From the NCBI GenBank assembly GCA_030536195.1, contig JAUNQL010000010.1:1-15993 (forward strand): DNA of 15,993 bases. Reading direction: 5' to 3'. The notes beneath the pieces are model-generated. The model made no database searches, was not told where the DNA came from, and saw only the letters and a program-made list of their open reading frames with translations. The position numbers and the translations under genes are program-made. The stretch is from Clostridia bacterium. Lineage in GTDB: Bacteria > Bacillota > Clostridia > Oscillospirales > Acutalibacteraceae. Shown here piece by piece: positions 1-6,403 of the stretch (positions are counted from its first letter, which is position 1; each line of letters opens with the position of its first letter).

Positions 1-276
1 AAAGCACTCTCTGATATGAAAGACAAAGCCAAAGTCATCGTTGATGAGGATGGAGACAAGTCATTTGACAAACTCTATGAGTGCTGCGCTGAGTCTCTTC
101 GCGCTGACAAGCCTGACTATGCAATAGGCTATGCTTCACGCAAGATAGAAGCACGCGCACTTGCAATGCTCCTTGAAGAGGAGCTTGGCTATGCACCAAC
201 CGCAATCTATAAGCTTGGCGCTATCTCAGCTTACACTATTGGCAAGGATGCACTCACATTTTGCTTCATTGCCTAA
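1..276 (+). CDS. DegV family protein, C-terminal fragment
   Basis: The open frame enters from the left edge and ends with TAA at 274-276, giving the last 91 residues of a longer protein. The segment has the alternating strand/helix pattern of the DegV C-terminal domain: an acidic helix with conserved Lys and Asp, a strand reading AIGYA, a helix rich in Ala/Leu/Glu, then a short strand with GAISAYTIG and a closing hydrophobic strand. DegV proteins bind fatty acids, and in Gram-positive bacteria some (FakB) present them to a fatty-acid kinase. The canonical HTGPG-like motif near the end appears here as AYTIG, so ligand binding may differ. The stop lies 24 bases before pgk, so co-transcription is possible. 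The N-terminal domain is outside the window and identification rests on the C-terminus alone. The ATG at 16 is internal, not the start. Confidence 0.7.
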   Translation, partial: KALSDMKDKAKVIVDEDGDKSFDKLYECCAESLRADKPDYAIGYASRKIEARALAMLLEEELGYAPTAIYKLGAISAYTIGKDALTFCFIA

Positions 277-300
277 ATTTTAAACGAAGAGGATAATACG

Positions 301-1509
301 ATGGTATTTAATAAGAAAACAATCGATGACATAGAAGTTAGTGGCAAGCGCGTACTCGTACGCTGCGATTTCAACGTACCACTTAAGGAAGGCAAAATCA
401 CAGACGAGAACAGACTCGTTGCTGCCCTTCCAACAATAGAGAAACTTGTTTCAAGCGGAGCAAAGGTTATCCTCTGCTCTCACCTTGGCAAGCCTAAGGG
501 CGAGCCAAAGCCAGAGCTCTCACTCGAGCCAGTGGCTGTAAGGCTCTCAGAACTTCTCCACAAGGAAGTTAAGTTCTTAAACTGCGAGCGAGTAATCTGT
601 GATTACGTTCGTGGTGAGATTGATAACATGCAAAACGGCGACATCGTTCTCTTGCAGAACACTCGCTATCGCGCAGAAGAGGAAAAGAATGAGCCAAACT
701 TCTCAGAGGAACTTGGCTCACTTGCAGATATCTTCGTAAACGATGCATTTGGCACAGCACACAGAGCACACTGCTCAACAGTTGGTGTTGTTGACTATGT
801 TGACGAAGCAGTATCTGGCTACCTCATCGAAAAGGAACTCCGCTATCTTGGCAACGCTGTAAACGAGCCAGAGCGTCCTTTCGTATGCATCCTCGGCGGT
901 GCCAAGGTTGCTGACAAGCTCAACGTAATTGAGAACCTTTTAAATAAGGCTGATGCCCTTATCATCGGTGGCGGTATGGCATTCACATTCCTCAAGGCAA
1001 AGGGATACAATATTGGTGATTCACTCCTTGATGAGACCAAGATTGACTATTGCCGTGACATGATGAAGAAGGCTGAGGAGAAGGGCGTTAAGCTCCTCCT
1101 CCCTGTTGATACAACAATTATCAAAGCATTCCCAGACCCAATCGACGCACCAGTTGACATCGAGATAGTTGATGCCGACAAGATTCCTGATGGATACCAG
1201 GGCGCAGACATAGGCCCTATGTCTGCAATCAAGTTCATCGAGACAATCGTAAATGCCAAGACAGTTGTTTGGAATGGACCTATGGGCGTATTTGAGAACC
1301 CTACCCTTTCTAAGGGCACACTCGCTATAGCTGAAGCTATGGCAGAGTCAGGTGCAATCACCGTAATCGGTGGTGGCGACTCTGCTGCAGCTGTAAATCA
1401 GCTTGGCCTCGGCGACAAGATGACTCACATCTCAACTGGTGGCGGAGCATCTCTTGAATTCCTTGAAGGCATCGACCTTCCAGGTATCGCCGCACTTAAC
1501 GATCGCTAA
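301..1509 (+). CDS. pgk: Phosphoglycerate kinase
   Basis: This enzyme moves the acyl phosphate of 1,3-bisphosphoglycerate to ADP, giving 3-phosphoglycerate and ATP in cytosolic glycolysis. The protein is 402 aa, the normal length. It has the N-terminal signature with VLVRCDFNVPL at about residues 18-28, the substrate-binding arginine region with HLGKPKG, the VNDAFGTAHRAH segment in the N-domain, LGGAKVADK in the nucleotide domain, and the C-terminal GGGDSAAA and STGGGASLEFLEG motifs. Cys replaces the usual Ala after AHRAH, a mild variation. The ATG is preceded by an AGAGGA ribosome site. tpiA begins 24 bases after the stop, so both are probably on one transcript. No promoter is seen between the upstream DegV gene and pgk. 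Confidence 0.98.
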   Translation: MVFNKKTIDDIEVSGKRVLVRCDFNVPLKEGKITDENRLVAALPTIEKLVSSGAKVILCSHLGKPKGEPKPELSLEPVAVRLSELLHKEVKFLNCERVICDYVRGEIDNMQNGDIVLLQNTRYRAEEEKNEPNFSEELGSLADIFVNDAFGTAHRAHCSTVGVVDYVDEAVSGYLIEKELRYLGNAVNEPERPFVCILGGAKVADKLNVIENLLNKADALIIGGGMAFTFLKAKGYNIGDSLLDETKIDYCRDMMKKAEEKGVKLLLPVDTTIIKAFPDPIDAPVDIEIVDADKIPDGYQGADIGPMSAIKFIETIVNAKTVVWNGPMGVFENPTLSKGTLAIAEAMAESGAITVIGGGDSAAAVNQLGLGDKMTHISTGGGASLEFLEGIDLPGIAALNDR

Positions 1510-1533
1510 TAATTTTAAAGAAGGTAAACATAC

Positions 1534-2301
1534 ATGAAAAAAGACGTAAGAAAAGCAGTTATCGCTGGTAACTGGAAGATGAACAAAACACCAAGTGAAG
1601 CTAAGGCTTTGATTGAAGAAATGAAGCCACTTGTTAAGGATGCAACTTGTGACGTAGTACTCTGCGTACCATTCGTTGACATCTATGCTGCAGTAGAGGC
1701 AGCAAAGGGCTCTAACATCAAAATTGGTGCAGAGAACGTTCATTTCAAAGAGAGTGGAGCATACACAGGTGAAGTATCAGCTGATATGCTCAAAGAAGCA
1801 GGCGTTGAATACGTAGTAATCGGTCACAGCGAGAGAAGAACATACTTCGCTGAGACAGATCAGACAGTTAACCTTAGAACTCTTGCAGCACTCAAGGCTG
1901 GTCTTAAACCAATCATCTGCGTTGGTGAGACACTTGAGCAGAGAGAACTCGGTTACACAGAGACACTCCTTAAGTTCCAGACTAAGATGGCTTTGACTAA
2001 CGTTCCAGCAGAGGCAATGAAGGATATCATCATTGCTTACGAGCCAGTATGGGCTATCGGCACTGGCGTTACAGCAACCGATGACCAGGCTGACGAAGGC
2101 AACGGCTTTGTACGTGCAGCAATTGAAGAGAAGTACGGCAAAGATGTAGCTGAGGCTACAACAGTTCAGTACGGCGGTTCAATGAACGCAGGCAACGCAG
2201 AGGGTCTCCTCTCCAAGGTAAACGTTGATGGCGGCCTTATCGGTGGCGCATCACTCAAGGCTCCTGACTTTGCAACTATCGTTGCAGCTGCTAGTAAGTA
2301 A
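1534..2301 (+). CDS. tpiA: Triose-phosphate isomerase
   Basis: Interconverts dihydroxyacetone phosphate and glyceraldehyde 3-phosphate. The product is 255 aa with the full active site: NWKMN (Asn13, Lys15), the electrophilic His98 in IGHSERR, the catalytic base Glu170 in AYEPVWAIGTG (loop 6 follows), YGGS near residues 213-216 and the phosphate-binding GGASL near 237-241. The helix after loop 6, usually with a His in the qevH region, reads DEGNGF here, a modest variation. An AAGGTAA ribosome site precedes the ATG. Codon usage is slightly more biased than in neighbouring genes, as expected for a highly expressed glycolytic enzyme. The stop is one base before the next start, so translation of gpmI is probably coupled to it. 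Confidence 0.98.
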   Translation: MKKDVRKAVIAGNWKMNKTPSEAKALIEEMKPLVKDATCDVVLCVPFVDIYAAVEAAKGSNIKIGAENVHFKESGAYTGEVSADMLKEAGVEYVVIGHSERRTYFAETDQTVNLRTLAALKAGLKPIICVGETLEQRELGYTETLLKFQTKMALTNVPAEAMKDIIIAYEPVWAIGTGVTATDDQADEGNGFVRAAIEEKYGKDVAEATTVQYGGSMNAGNAEGLLSKVNVDGGLIGGASLKAPDFATIVAAASK

Positions 2302-2302
2302 T

Positions 2303-3892
2303 ATGAAGCCTGTAGTTTTATGTATCATGGACGGTTTTGGCTGGGTGCCAGACGAGACCGATGGCAATGCCATCGTAGAGGCTAGCACTCCAAACCTTGA
2401 CCGTATAATGAGTGAGTATCCTCACACAACCGTTGGCGCATCTGGCCTTGATGTAGGACTTCCAGATGGCCAGATGGGCAACTCAGAAGTAGGCCACACC
2501 AACATCGGTGCAGGCCGAGTTGTGTATCAGGAACTCACTCGCATATCAAAGTCAATTGATGATGGCGACTTCTTTGACAACGAGGCATTCAAAAAGGCAA
2601 TTGAAAATTGCAAAAAAAATGACTCATCTCTCCACATCATTGGCCTATTATCTGATGGTGGCGTTCACAGCCACATTCAGCATCTCTTTGGTCTTTTAGA
2701 CCTTGCAAAAAAGAATGACCTTCACAAAGTCTATGTTCATGCCATACTTGATGGTCGTGACGTTGCTCCGACATCAGGTGTAGACTATGTAAGACAACTT
2801 CAAGACTACATGACAAAGAACGACATAGGCTCAATTGCGACTATCACAGGTCGTTTCTATGCAATGGACCGCGACAATCGCTGGGAGCGCGTTGAGAAGG
2901 CGTATAACGCATTTGTTAAGGGTGAAGGCGTTCACATGCCTGACCCAGTCAAAGCGCTCGAGATGTCATACGACACAGTCGATGCGGACGGCAAACACCT
3001 CACTGATGAGTTTGTCCTCCCAACAATCATCGACTGCGCTACCGAGCACAGCAGCGACTGTGACGGCAAGTGTGATTGCTGCACATCCGCAACCGATGGA
3101 CGCGTACACGAAAATGACAGTGTCATTTTCTTAAACTTCCGTCCTGATCGCGCACGCGAAATCACACGTGCCTTTGTTGATCCAGAGCTTGATGCTTTTG
3201 ATCACAAGTATTTCCCAGTAACTTATGTTTGCATGACTCAGTATGATGCAACAATGCCAAACGTTGACGTTGCATTCAAGCCACAGTCACTTGAGGATAC
3301 ACTTGGCGAATACCTTGCCAAAAACAACATGACTCAACTTAGAATTGCCGAGACCGAGAAGTATGCTCATGTAACATTCTTCTTCAACGGCGGTGTTGAG
3401 ACAGTCTTCCCTGGTGAGGACAGAATTCTTATCCCAAGTCCAAAAGTAACCACATACGACTTAAAGCCAGAGATGAGCGCCATTGAGGTCACCGATAAGC
3501 TCGTTGAAGCCATTTTAAGTGACAAATACGATGTTGTTATCATCAACTATGCAAACTGCGATATGGTCGGTCACACAGGCATCTTCGATGCTGCTAAGAA
3601 AGCCGTCGAGACAGTCGATACTTGTCTCGGTCGCCTTTTAGACGCAGTGAACCAGATGGGTGGAGCCATCCTCCTCACTGCTGACCACGGCAACGCTGAC
3701 AAGATGATTGAGTCTGACGGCTCACCTTTCACAGCTCACACAACGAACCCTGTTCCGTTCGCTGTTATCGGCTGTGGCGACGTTAAACTTCGTGACGATG
3801 GTCGCCTCTGCGACCTCTCCCCAACCATCCTCAAAGTTCTTGGCCTTCCACAGCCTCCTTTGATGACTGGCCAGTCACTCATACTTGACTAA
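2303..3892 (+). CDS. gpmI: 2,3-bisphosphoglycerate-independent phosphoglycerate mutase with Cys-rich insertion
   Basis: Converts 3-phosphoglycerate to 2-phosphoglycerate using two Mn ions and a phosphoserine intermediate. The chosen ATG is one base after the tpiA stop; the longer frame from 2225 would overlap tpiA and its extra residues look nothing like the family. From 2303 the protein is 529 aa and begins with the metal-binding MDGFGW. The catalytic Ser is Ser61 in GNSEVGHTNIGAGR. DGRDVAPTSG and GRFYAMDRDNRWERV follow, and the phosphatase half ends with TADHGNAD and a TAHTTNPVPF segment. At about residues 245-260 there is an insertion with five cysteines (C-x7-C-x3-C-x-C-C) just before the conserved FNFRPDRAREI. 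It explains why the protein exceeds the usual length of about 510. It completes a pgk-tpiA-gpmI glycolytic operon. Confidence 0.96.
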   Translation: MKPVVLCIMDGFGWVPDETDGNAIVEASTPNLDRIMSEYPHTTVGASGLDVGLPDGQMGNSEVGHTNIGAGRVVYQELTRISKSIDDGDFFDNEAFKKAIENCKKNDSSLHIIGLLSDGGVHSHIQHLFGLLDLAKKNDLHKVYVHAILDGRDVAPTSGVDYVRQLQDYMTKNDIGSIATITGRFYAMDRDNRWERVEKAYNAFVKGEGVHMPDPVKALEMSYDTVDADGKHLTDEFVLPTIIDCATEHSSDCDGKCDCCTSATDGRVHENDSVIFLNFRPDRAREITRAFVDPELDAFDHKYFPVTYVCMTQYDATMPNVDVAFKPQSLEDTLGEYLAKNNMTQLRIAETEKYAHVTFFFNGGVETVFPGEDRILIPSPKVTTYDLKPEMSAIEVTDKLVEAILSDKYDVVIINYANCDMVGHTGIFDAAKKAVETVDTCLGRLLDAVNQMGGAILLTADHGNADKMIESDGSPFTAHTTNPVPFAVIGCGDVKLRDDGRLCDLSPTILKVLGLPQPPLMTGQSLILD

Positions 3893-3897
3893 AACAA

Positions 3898-3926
3898 AAC
3901 ACCAGAGCAACAATTGCTCTGGTGTT
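3898..3926. terminator. Bidirectional intrinsic terminator between gpmI and the DUF1294 gene
   Basis: A perfect 13-bp stem (3898-3910 with 3914-3926) and a 3-base loop. T-rich sequence follows on the + strand (ATTCTTTA) and on the minus strand (TTTTGTTTTA). It sits between convergent genes, so it can serve both. Its stem sequence recurs in the terminator at 5646-5674. Confidence 0.88.
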
Positions 3927-3931
3927 ATTCT

Positions 3932-4222
3932 TTATAGCAACGTAGCACCTGCACGCTCAATTAGCCAGATGACAGCAACAACCTCTGCTACATTGGCCAC
4001 TATACAGAGCGGCACGCCTATCTTAAATAAGTTTTTCTTAGTCTTATGGTGAAAGATGTGCATTCCACAAAAAGCGCCTATTCCGCCTCCTAGAAAGGCC
4101 AATAGCAACAATGTCTTTTCTGGTATACGCCAAGCACCTCGCTGTGCCTTGTTCTTATCAATTCCATAAATAAGAGCGACTAAGACATTCCAAACAACGA
4201 AATAAATAATATATTTAGTCAT
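3932..4222 (-). CDS. DUF1294 small membrane protein
   Basis: A 96-aa protein with three hydrophobic segments (about residues 3-20, 36-57 and 66-90). Between the first and second is the family hallmark GIDKNKAQRGAWRIPEKTL, followed by a glycine-rich stretch with LGGGIGAF and then FHHKTKKNLFK. These match DUF1294 (YdzA-like) proteins; the molecular function of the family is not known. It starts one base after the hicB stop and has an AAGGAG site inside the hicB 3' end, so it is the third gene of the hicA-hicB operon. This placement may be incidental or may give a membrane partner to the toxin-antitoxin unit; the sequence cannot tell which. Confidence 0.85.
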   Translation of the reverse strand: MTKYIIYFVVWNVLVALIYGIDKNKAQRGAWRIPEKTLLLLAFLGGGIGAFCGMHIFHHKTKKNLFKIGVPLCIVANVAEVVAVIWLIERAGATLL

Positions 4223-4223
4223 A

Positions 4224-4628
4224 TCAAGCTCCTTGCTGGTACATAGATGTCAGAGCATCCTGTAGTACCTGTGAGAAGTTTATATTATTTGTTTCAGCAA
4301 ATGTGTTTAGCCACGCTGGAATTGTAAGATTCTTTCTAACGGACTTGCTACCATACTTTTCTGCGTATGAATCCATATCCAAGACTAGGATACTAACAAA
4401 ACCACCTTTATCTGGTTTGACTAATTCTGGTCTTGTTGATTTTGGAATAGCGTTACCACTTTCAAGTTCATCAAGGACCCAACCTGACGCAGCGTCAGTT
4501 GCCATAAGCAAGGCGTCAGCAAGGTTGTCGCCTTGTGTTACACAGCCAAGTAAATCAGGTACTTCTACAGTAAAGGCTCCTTCTTTCTCCTCACAGGGAT
4601 AAAGACAAGCTGGATAGATAAGTTTCAT
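4224..4628 (-). CDS. hicB: HicB-family antitoxin
   Basis: A 134-aa protein with the two-part HicB layout. Residues 1 to about 70 form the partly degraded RNase-H-like HicB domain, visible in YPACLYP, the FTVEVPDLLGCVTQGDN segment and a helix with A-x-x-A-x-x-A spacing. The C-terminal part (about 98-130) reads as a ribbon-helix-helix-like DNA-binding segment: VRKNLTIPAWLN, then a helix ending NINFSQVLQDAL. HicB antitoxins sequester HicA and repress their own promoter. The ATG overlaps the hicA stop by one base, with a strong GAGGAGG site inside hicA, giving tight translational coupling. A palindrome in the hicA promoter is a likely binding site. Confidence 0.9.
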   Translation of the reverse strand: MKLIYPACLYPCEEKEGAFTVEVPDLLGCVTQGDNLADALLMATDAASGWVLDELESGNAIPKSTRPELVKPDKGGFVSILVLDMDSYAEKYGSKSVRKNLTIPAWLNTFAETNNINFSQVLQDALTSMYQQGA

Positions 4629-4840
4629 TACTTATTCCTCCTCTTCTCAAAAACTGAGTAATCAATACCACTTTGCTTTGCAATGGACTTGACCGTTCTG
4701 GGATCAATATCTCCTGAATGATTTGGAATAGTTACTTTACCAGGCTTGTAAGGGTGAGTATAATGATTGTGTGACCCTTTACTTGCTTTTAGGGACCATC
4801 CATCACTGAGTAGTATTCTTTCAATTTCTCTGAATCTCAT
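4628..4840 (-). CDS. hicA: HicA-family mRNA interferase toxin
   Basis: A 70-aa protein with the double-stranded RNA-binding-like fold of HicA toxins. EIERILLSDGWSLKASKGSHNHYTHP carries the catalytic His at about residue 24 in GSHNHY. KVTIPNHSGDIDPRTVKSIAKQ is the typical second half (the I-P-x-H and T-x-x-x-I-x-K-Q features). The length matches active toxins and nothing is missing, so it should be functional. It is first in the operon, upstream of hicB. An AGGAG ribosome site lies before the ATG and directly abuts the -10 box. Confidence 0.92.
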   Translation of the reverse strand: MRFREIERILLSDGWSLKASKGSHNHYTHPYKPGKVTIPNHSGDIDPRTVKSIAKQSGIDYSVFEKRRNK

Positions 4841-4851
4841 TGTTGCACTCC

Positions 4852-4881
4852 TATTATACGCATAATGCGCATTAATTTCAA
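4852..4881 (-). promoter_or_regulatory. hicA promoter
   Basis: On the minus strand, TTGAAA (4881-4876) and a perfect TATAAT (4857-4852) are 18 bases apart. The predicted transcription start falls only about 5 bases before the hicA ATG, so the transcript would be nearly leaderless unless a second start site exists. Confidence 0.7.
4863..4874. promoter_or_regulatory. Palindromic operator candidate in the hicA promoter spacer
   Basis: TAATGCGCATTA is a perfect 12-bp palindrome lying wholly between the -35 and -10 boxes of the hicA promoter. A related partial copy (ATTATGCG) continues toward the -10. The position is ideal for repression by HicB; binding is inferred. Confidence 0.6.
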
Positions 4882-4960
4882 TAAGATTCCTGCTCTTTCC
4901 CTTTACAAATTTATTATACTAATTTTTATGTACCAAATAAAGGACATTGGAGGTGATAGA

Positions 4961-5647
4961 TTGCTATTTTATTTAGAAGACATTCCTATTGAAGTTGAGA
5001 AAAAGAAAATAAAGAATATGCATATCTATGTTAAGCCTCCACATGGCGATGTGTTGATAACAGCGCCTAAATATATCACTGATAAGCAAATAAAAGAGTT
5101 CATACGTGAGAGAGCTGATTGGATTATTGAGAATGTTGAACGTATACAGAACTCTCCAGTCACACCTGAGCCAACCTATGATACTGGAGATACCATTTCT
5201 GTCTGGGGTGAAATGTACACTCTAGAGGTGTTTGAAGATACTAGGTACTCAATGACATTGAATGATGATGGCACTGCGACGTTAGTGGTTCGTGAGGGAT
5301 GCACACAGGAGCAGAAAGAAGCCTTTATTCTTGAGTGGTACAGGGATGAACTCAAGGAGAGAGTTGAGATACTCTTGCCACAGTGGGAGGAATATACAGG
5401 ACTTCACTGCTCATCATGGCAGAGTAAAAATATGAAGTCACGTTGGGGCACTTGTAACACCAAGACAAACAAGATTTGGCTCAACGTTAAACTTGCTGAG
5501 CATCCAGTTGAATGCCTTGAGTATGTAATACTCCATGAGCTTGCGCACACGGTTGTGCCAAACCATAGCGCAGATTTTAAAGCAATACTGAGTCGATATA
5601 TGCCGGAGTGGAAACAGGTTAAGAAGCGACTCAATGGAAAAGAATAA
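4961..5647 (+). CDS. YgjP-like zinc metallopeptidase (SprT/WLM-type, DUF45)
   Basis: The start is taken as TTG at 4961, since a strong GGAGGTGA site lies seven bases upstream; in-frame ATGs at 4865 and 4928 have no such site, and 4865 lies inside the hicA operator. From TTG the product is 228 aa. The N-terminal half is the beta-rich UPF0758/YgjP region with IKNMHIYVKPPHGDVLITAP and a helix containing WIIENV. The C-terminal half has the family signature MKSRWGTCN, IWLNVKLAEHP and the zinc site HELAHTVVPNHSADF, with His192, Glu193, His196 and His202 as likely ligands and catalytic base. Such proteins are predicted cytosolic metal-dependent hydrolases with no firm substrate. It is divergent from hicA and ends inside a terminator stem. 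Confidence 0.85.
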   Translation: MLFYLEDIPIEVEKKKIKNMHIYVKPPHGDVLITAPKYITDKQIKEFIRERADWIIENVERIQNSPVTPEPTYDTGDTISVWGEMYTLEVFEDTRYSMTLNDDGTATLVVREGCTQEQKEAFILEWYRDELKERVEILLPQWEEYTGLHCSSWQSKNMKSRWGTCNTKTNKIWLNVKLAEHPVECLEYVILHELAHTVVPNHSADFKAILSRYMPEWKQVKKRLNGKE

Positions 5648-5674
5648 CACCAGAGCAGTTGTTGCTCTGGTGTT
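5646..5674. terminator. Bidirectional intrinsic terminator, second copy of the 3898-3926 stem
   Basis: A 12-bp perfect stem (5646-5657 with 5663-5674) and a 5-base loop, then TTTTGTTT on the + strand. The stop codon of the metallopeptidase (5645-5647) overlaps the stem. It lies between convergent genes and shares its stem sequence with the terminator after gpmI. Confidence 0.88.
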
Positions 5675-5678
5675 TTGT

Positions 5679-6281
5679 TTAACTCTCAAACCATTTGTAT
5701 AGCGCTTTTGAAATAACTGTTGCGAGGATGGTGCAGCAAACTGCTTCAACTACCCCGTTGATGCCAACGAAGGCTGCAACAAAGGCAAAGACATTTGTTG
5801 TGCCAAAAGTCGCTGCAAAATTTTGGATATAATCAGTTTGCCAGAAGCAAGCAAGCAACGCAGTCATGAAGAAGACTGTGTTAAGGAGTGAACCGACAAG
5901 TCCGGTTGCTGCAAAGCCTACTGCATCGTGTCGGTTGATGGCCTTGTAGAAGAGGCCTGTAAGCCAACCCATGAGCGTTCTTGTTGGTACTGTTACCAAG
6001 AAGGCATAAAATGCATTGATTTCTAACATAGCAGATCCAAAGGCGGACATTCCAAAACATTGCACAAAACTTGTCATACCAAAGGCAAAGCCTAGTAGTG
6101 CTCCCGCTGCTGGTTCAACTACCATCGCACCAATGATTACTGGTACAGTGATAATGGTAATTTCAACAACACCCGCTTTTATGTATCCAACTGGCGTAAA
6201 TGCCATTATGATTATGATTGCGAGCAAGACACCAAGTTCGGTTAGACGAAGGATTTTTCTGTCTATCTTTTCTTTTCTCAT
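5679..6281 (-). CDS. ECF transporter S component (substrate-binding membrane subunit)
   Basis: The start is ATG at 6279-6281, with an AAGGAG site upstream; a longer frame to 6323 adds residues that do not fit the family and lacks a site. The product is 200 aa with about six hydrophobic segments. A basic N-terminus precedes LTELGVLLAIIIIMAF. It continues with VEITIITVPVIIGAMVVEPAAGALLGFAFG, which is the typical S-component pattern with a conserved PVIIGA and small-residue helix that packs on EcfT. The vitamin or other substrate cannot be assigned: the neighbours do not help, and the leader of about 47 bases is too short for a riboswitch. It would share the general EcfA1A2T module encoded elsewhere. 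Confidence 0.8.
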   Translation of the reverse strand: MRKEKIDRKILRLTELGVLLAIIIIMAFTPVGYIKAGVVEITIITVPVIIGAMVVEPAAGALLGFAFGMTSFVQCFGMSAFGSAMLEINAFYAFLVTVPTRTLMGWLTGLFYKAINRHDAVGFAATGLVGSLLNTVFFMTALLACFWQTDYIQNFAATFGTTNVFAFVAAFVGINGVVEAVCCTILATVISKALYKWFES

Positions 6282-6335
6282 AATATCGCTCCTTTGCTGC
6301 TGCTCCAAAAGGATGCAACGCAAAATTTCGCAGAC

Positions 6336-6344
6336 ATTATACCA
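6336..6344 (-). promoter_or_regulatory. Extended -10 promoter of the ECF S-component gene
   Basis: TGGTATAAT on the minus strand is a perfect extended -10 element. There is no good -35 at the right spacing. The start would be near 6329, leaving a leader of about 47 bases. Confidence 0.6.
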
Positions 6345-6362
6345 AAATTTGAGATAAAAATA

Positions 6363-6385
6363 AAGGGTGAGCAGTGCTCACCCTT
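6363..6385. terminator. Intrinsic terminator of the tocopherol-cyclase-like gene
   Basis: A stem of at least 9 bp (6363-6371 with 6377-6385) and a 5-base loop, GC-rich at its base. On the minus strand it is followed by TTTATTTTTATC. It separates the cyclase-like gene from the S-component promoter just downstream. Confidence 0.82.
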
Positions 6386-6403
6386 AAATTTTTACGTATT
6401 GAA

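Noticed and set aside
1047..1361. A 104-codon minus-strand frame antisense to pgk, with similar ones inside tpiA and gpmI
   Set aside because: These are shadows of strongly conserved glycolytic genes, with no start signals or family features.
2225..2302. A longer N-terminus for gpmI
   Set aside because: It overlaps tpiA and precedes the conserved MDGFGW start by unrelated residues; the ATG at 2303 fits the family.
4905..4920. A promoter for the metallopeptidase around TATACT
   Set aside because: A -10-like TATACT is present at 4915-4920 but no acceptable -35 at 16-18 bases.
4865..4960. ATG starts at 4865 and 4928 for the metallopeptidase
   Set aside because: No ribosome site, and 4865 lies inside the hicA operator; the TTG at 4961 has a strong site at ideal spacing.
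6282..6335. A vitamin riboswitch before the ECF S-component gene
   Set aside because: The leader is only about 47 bases and shows no conserved aptamer elements.
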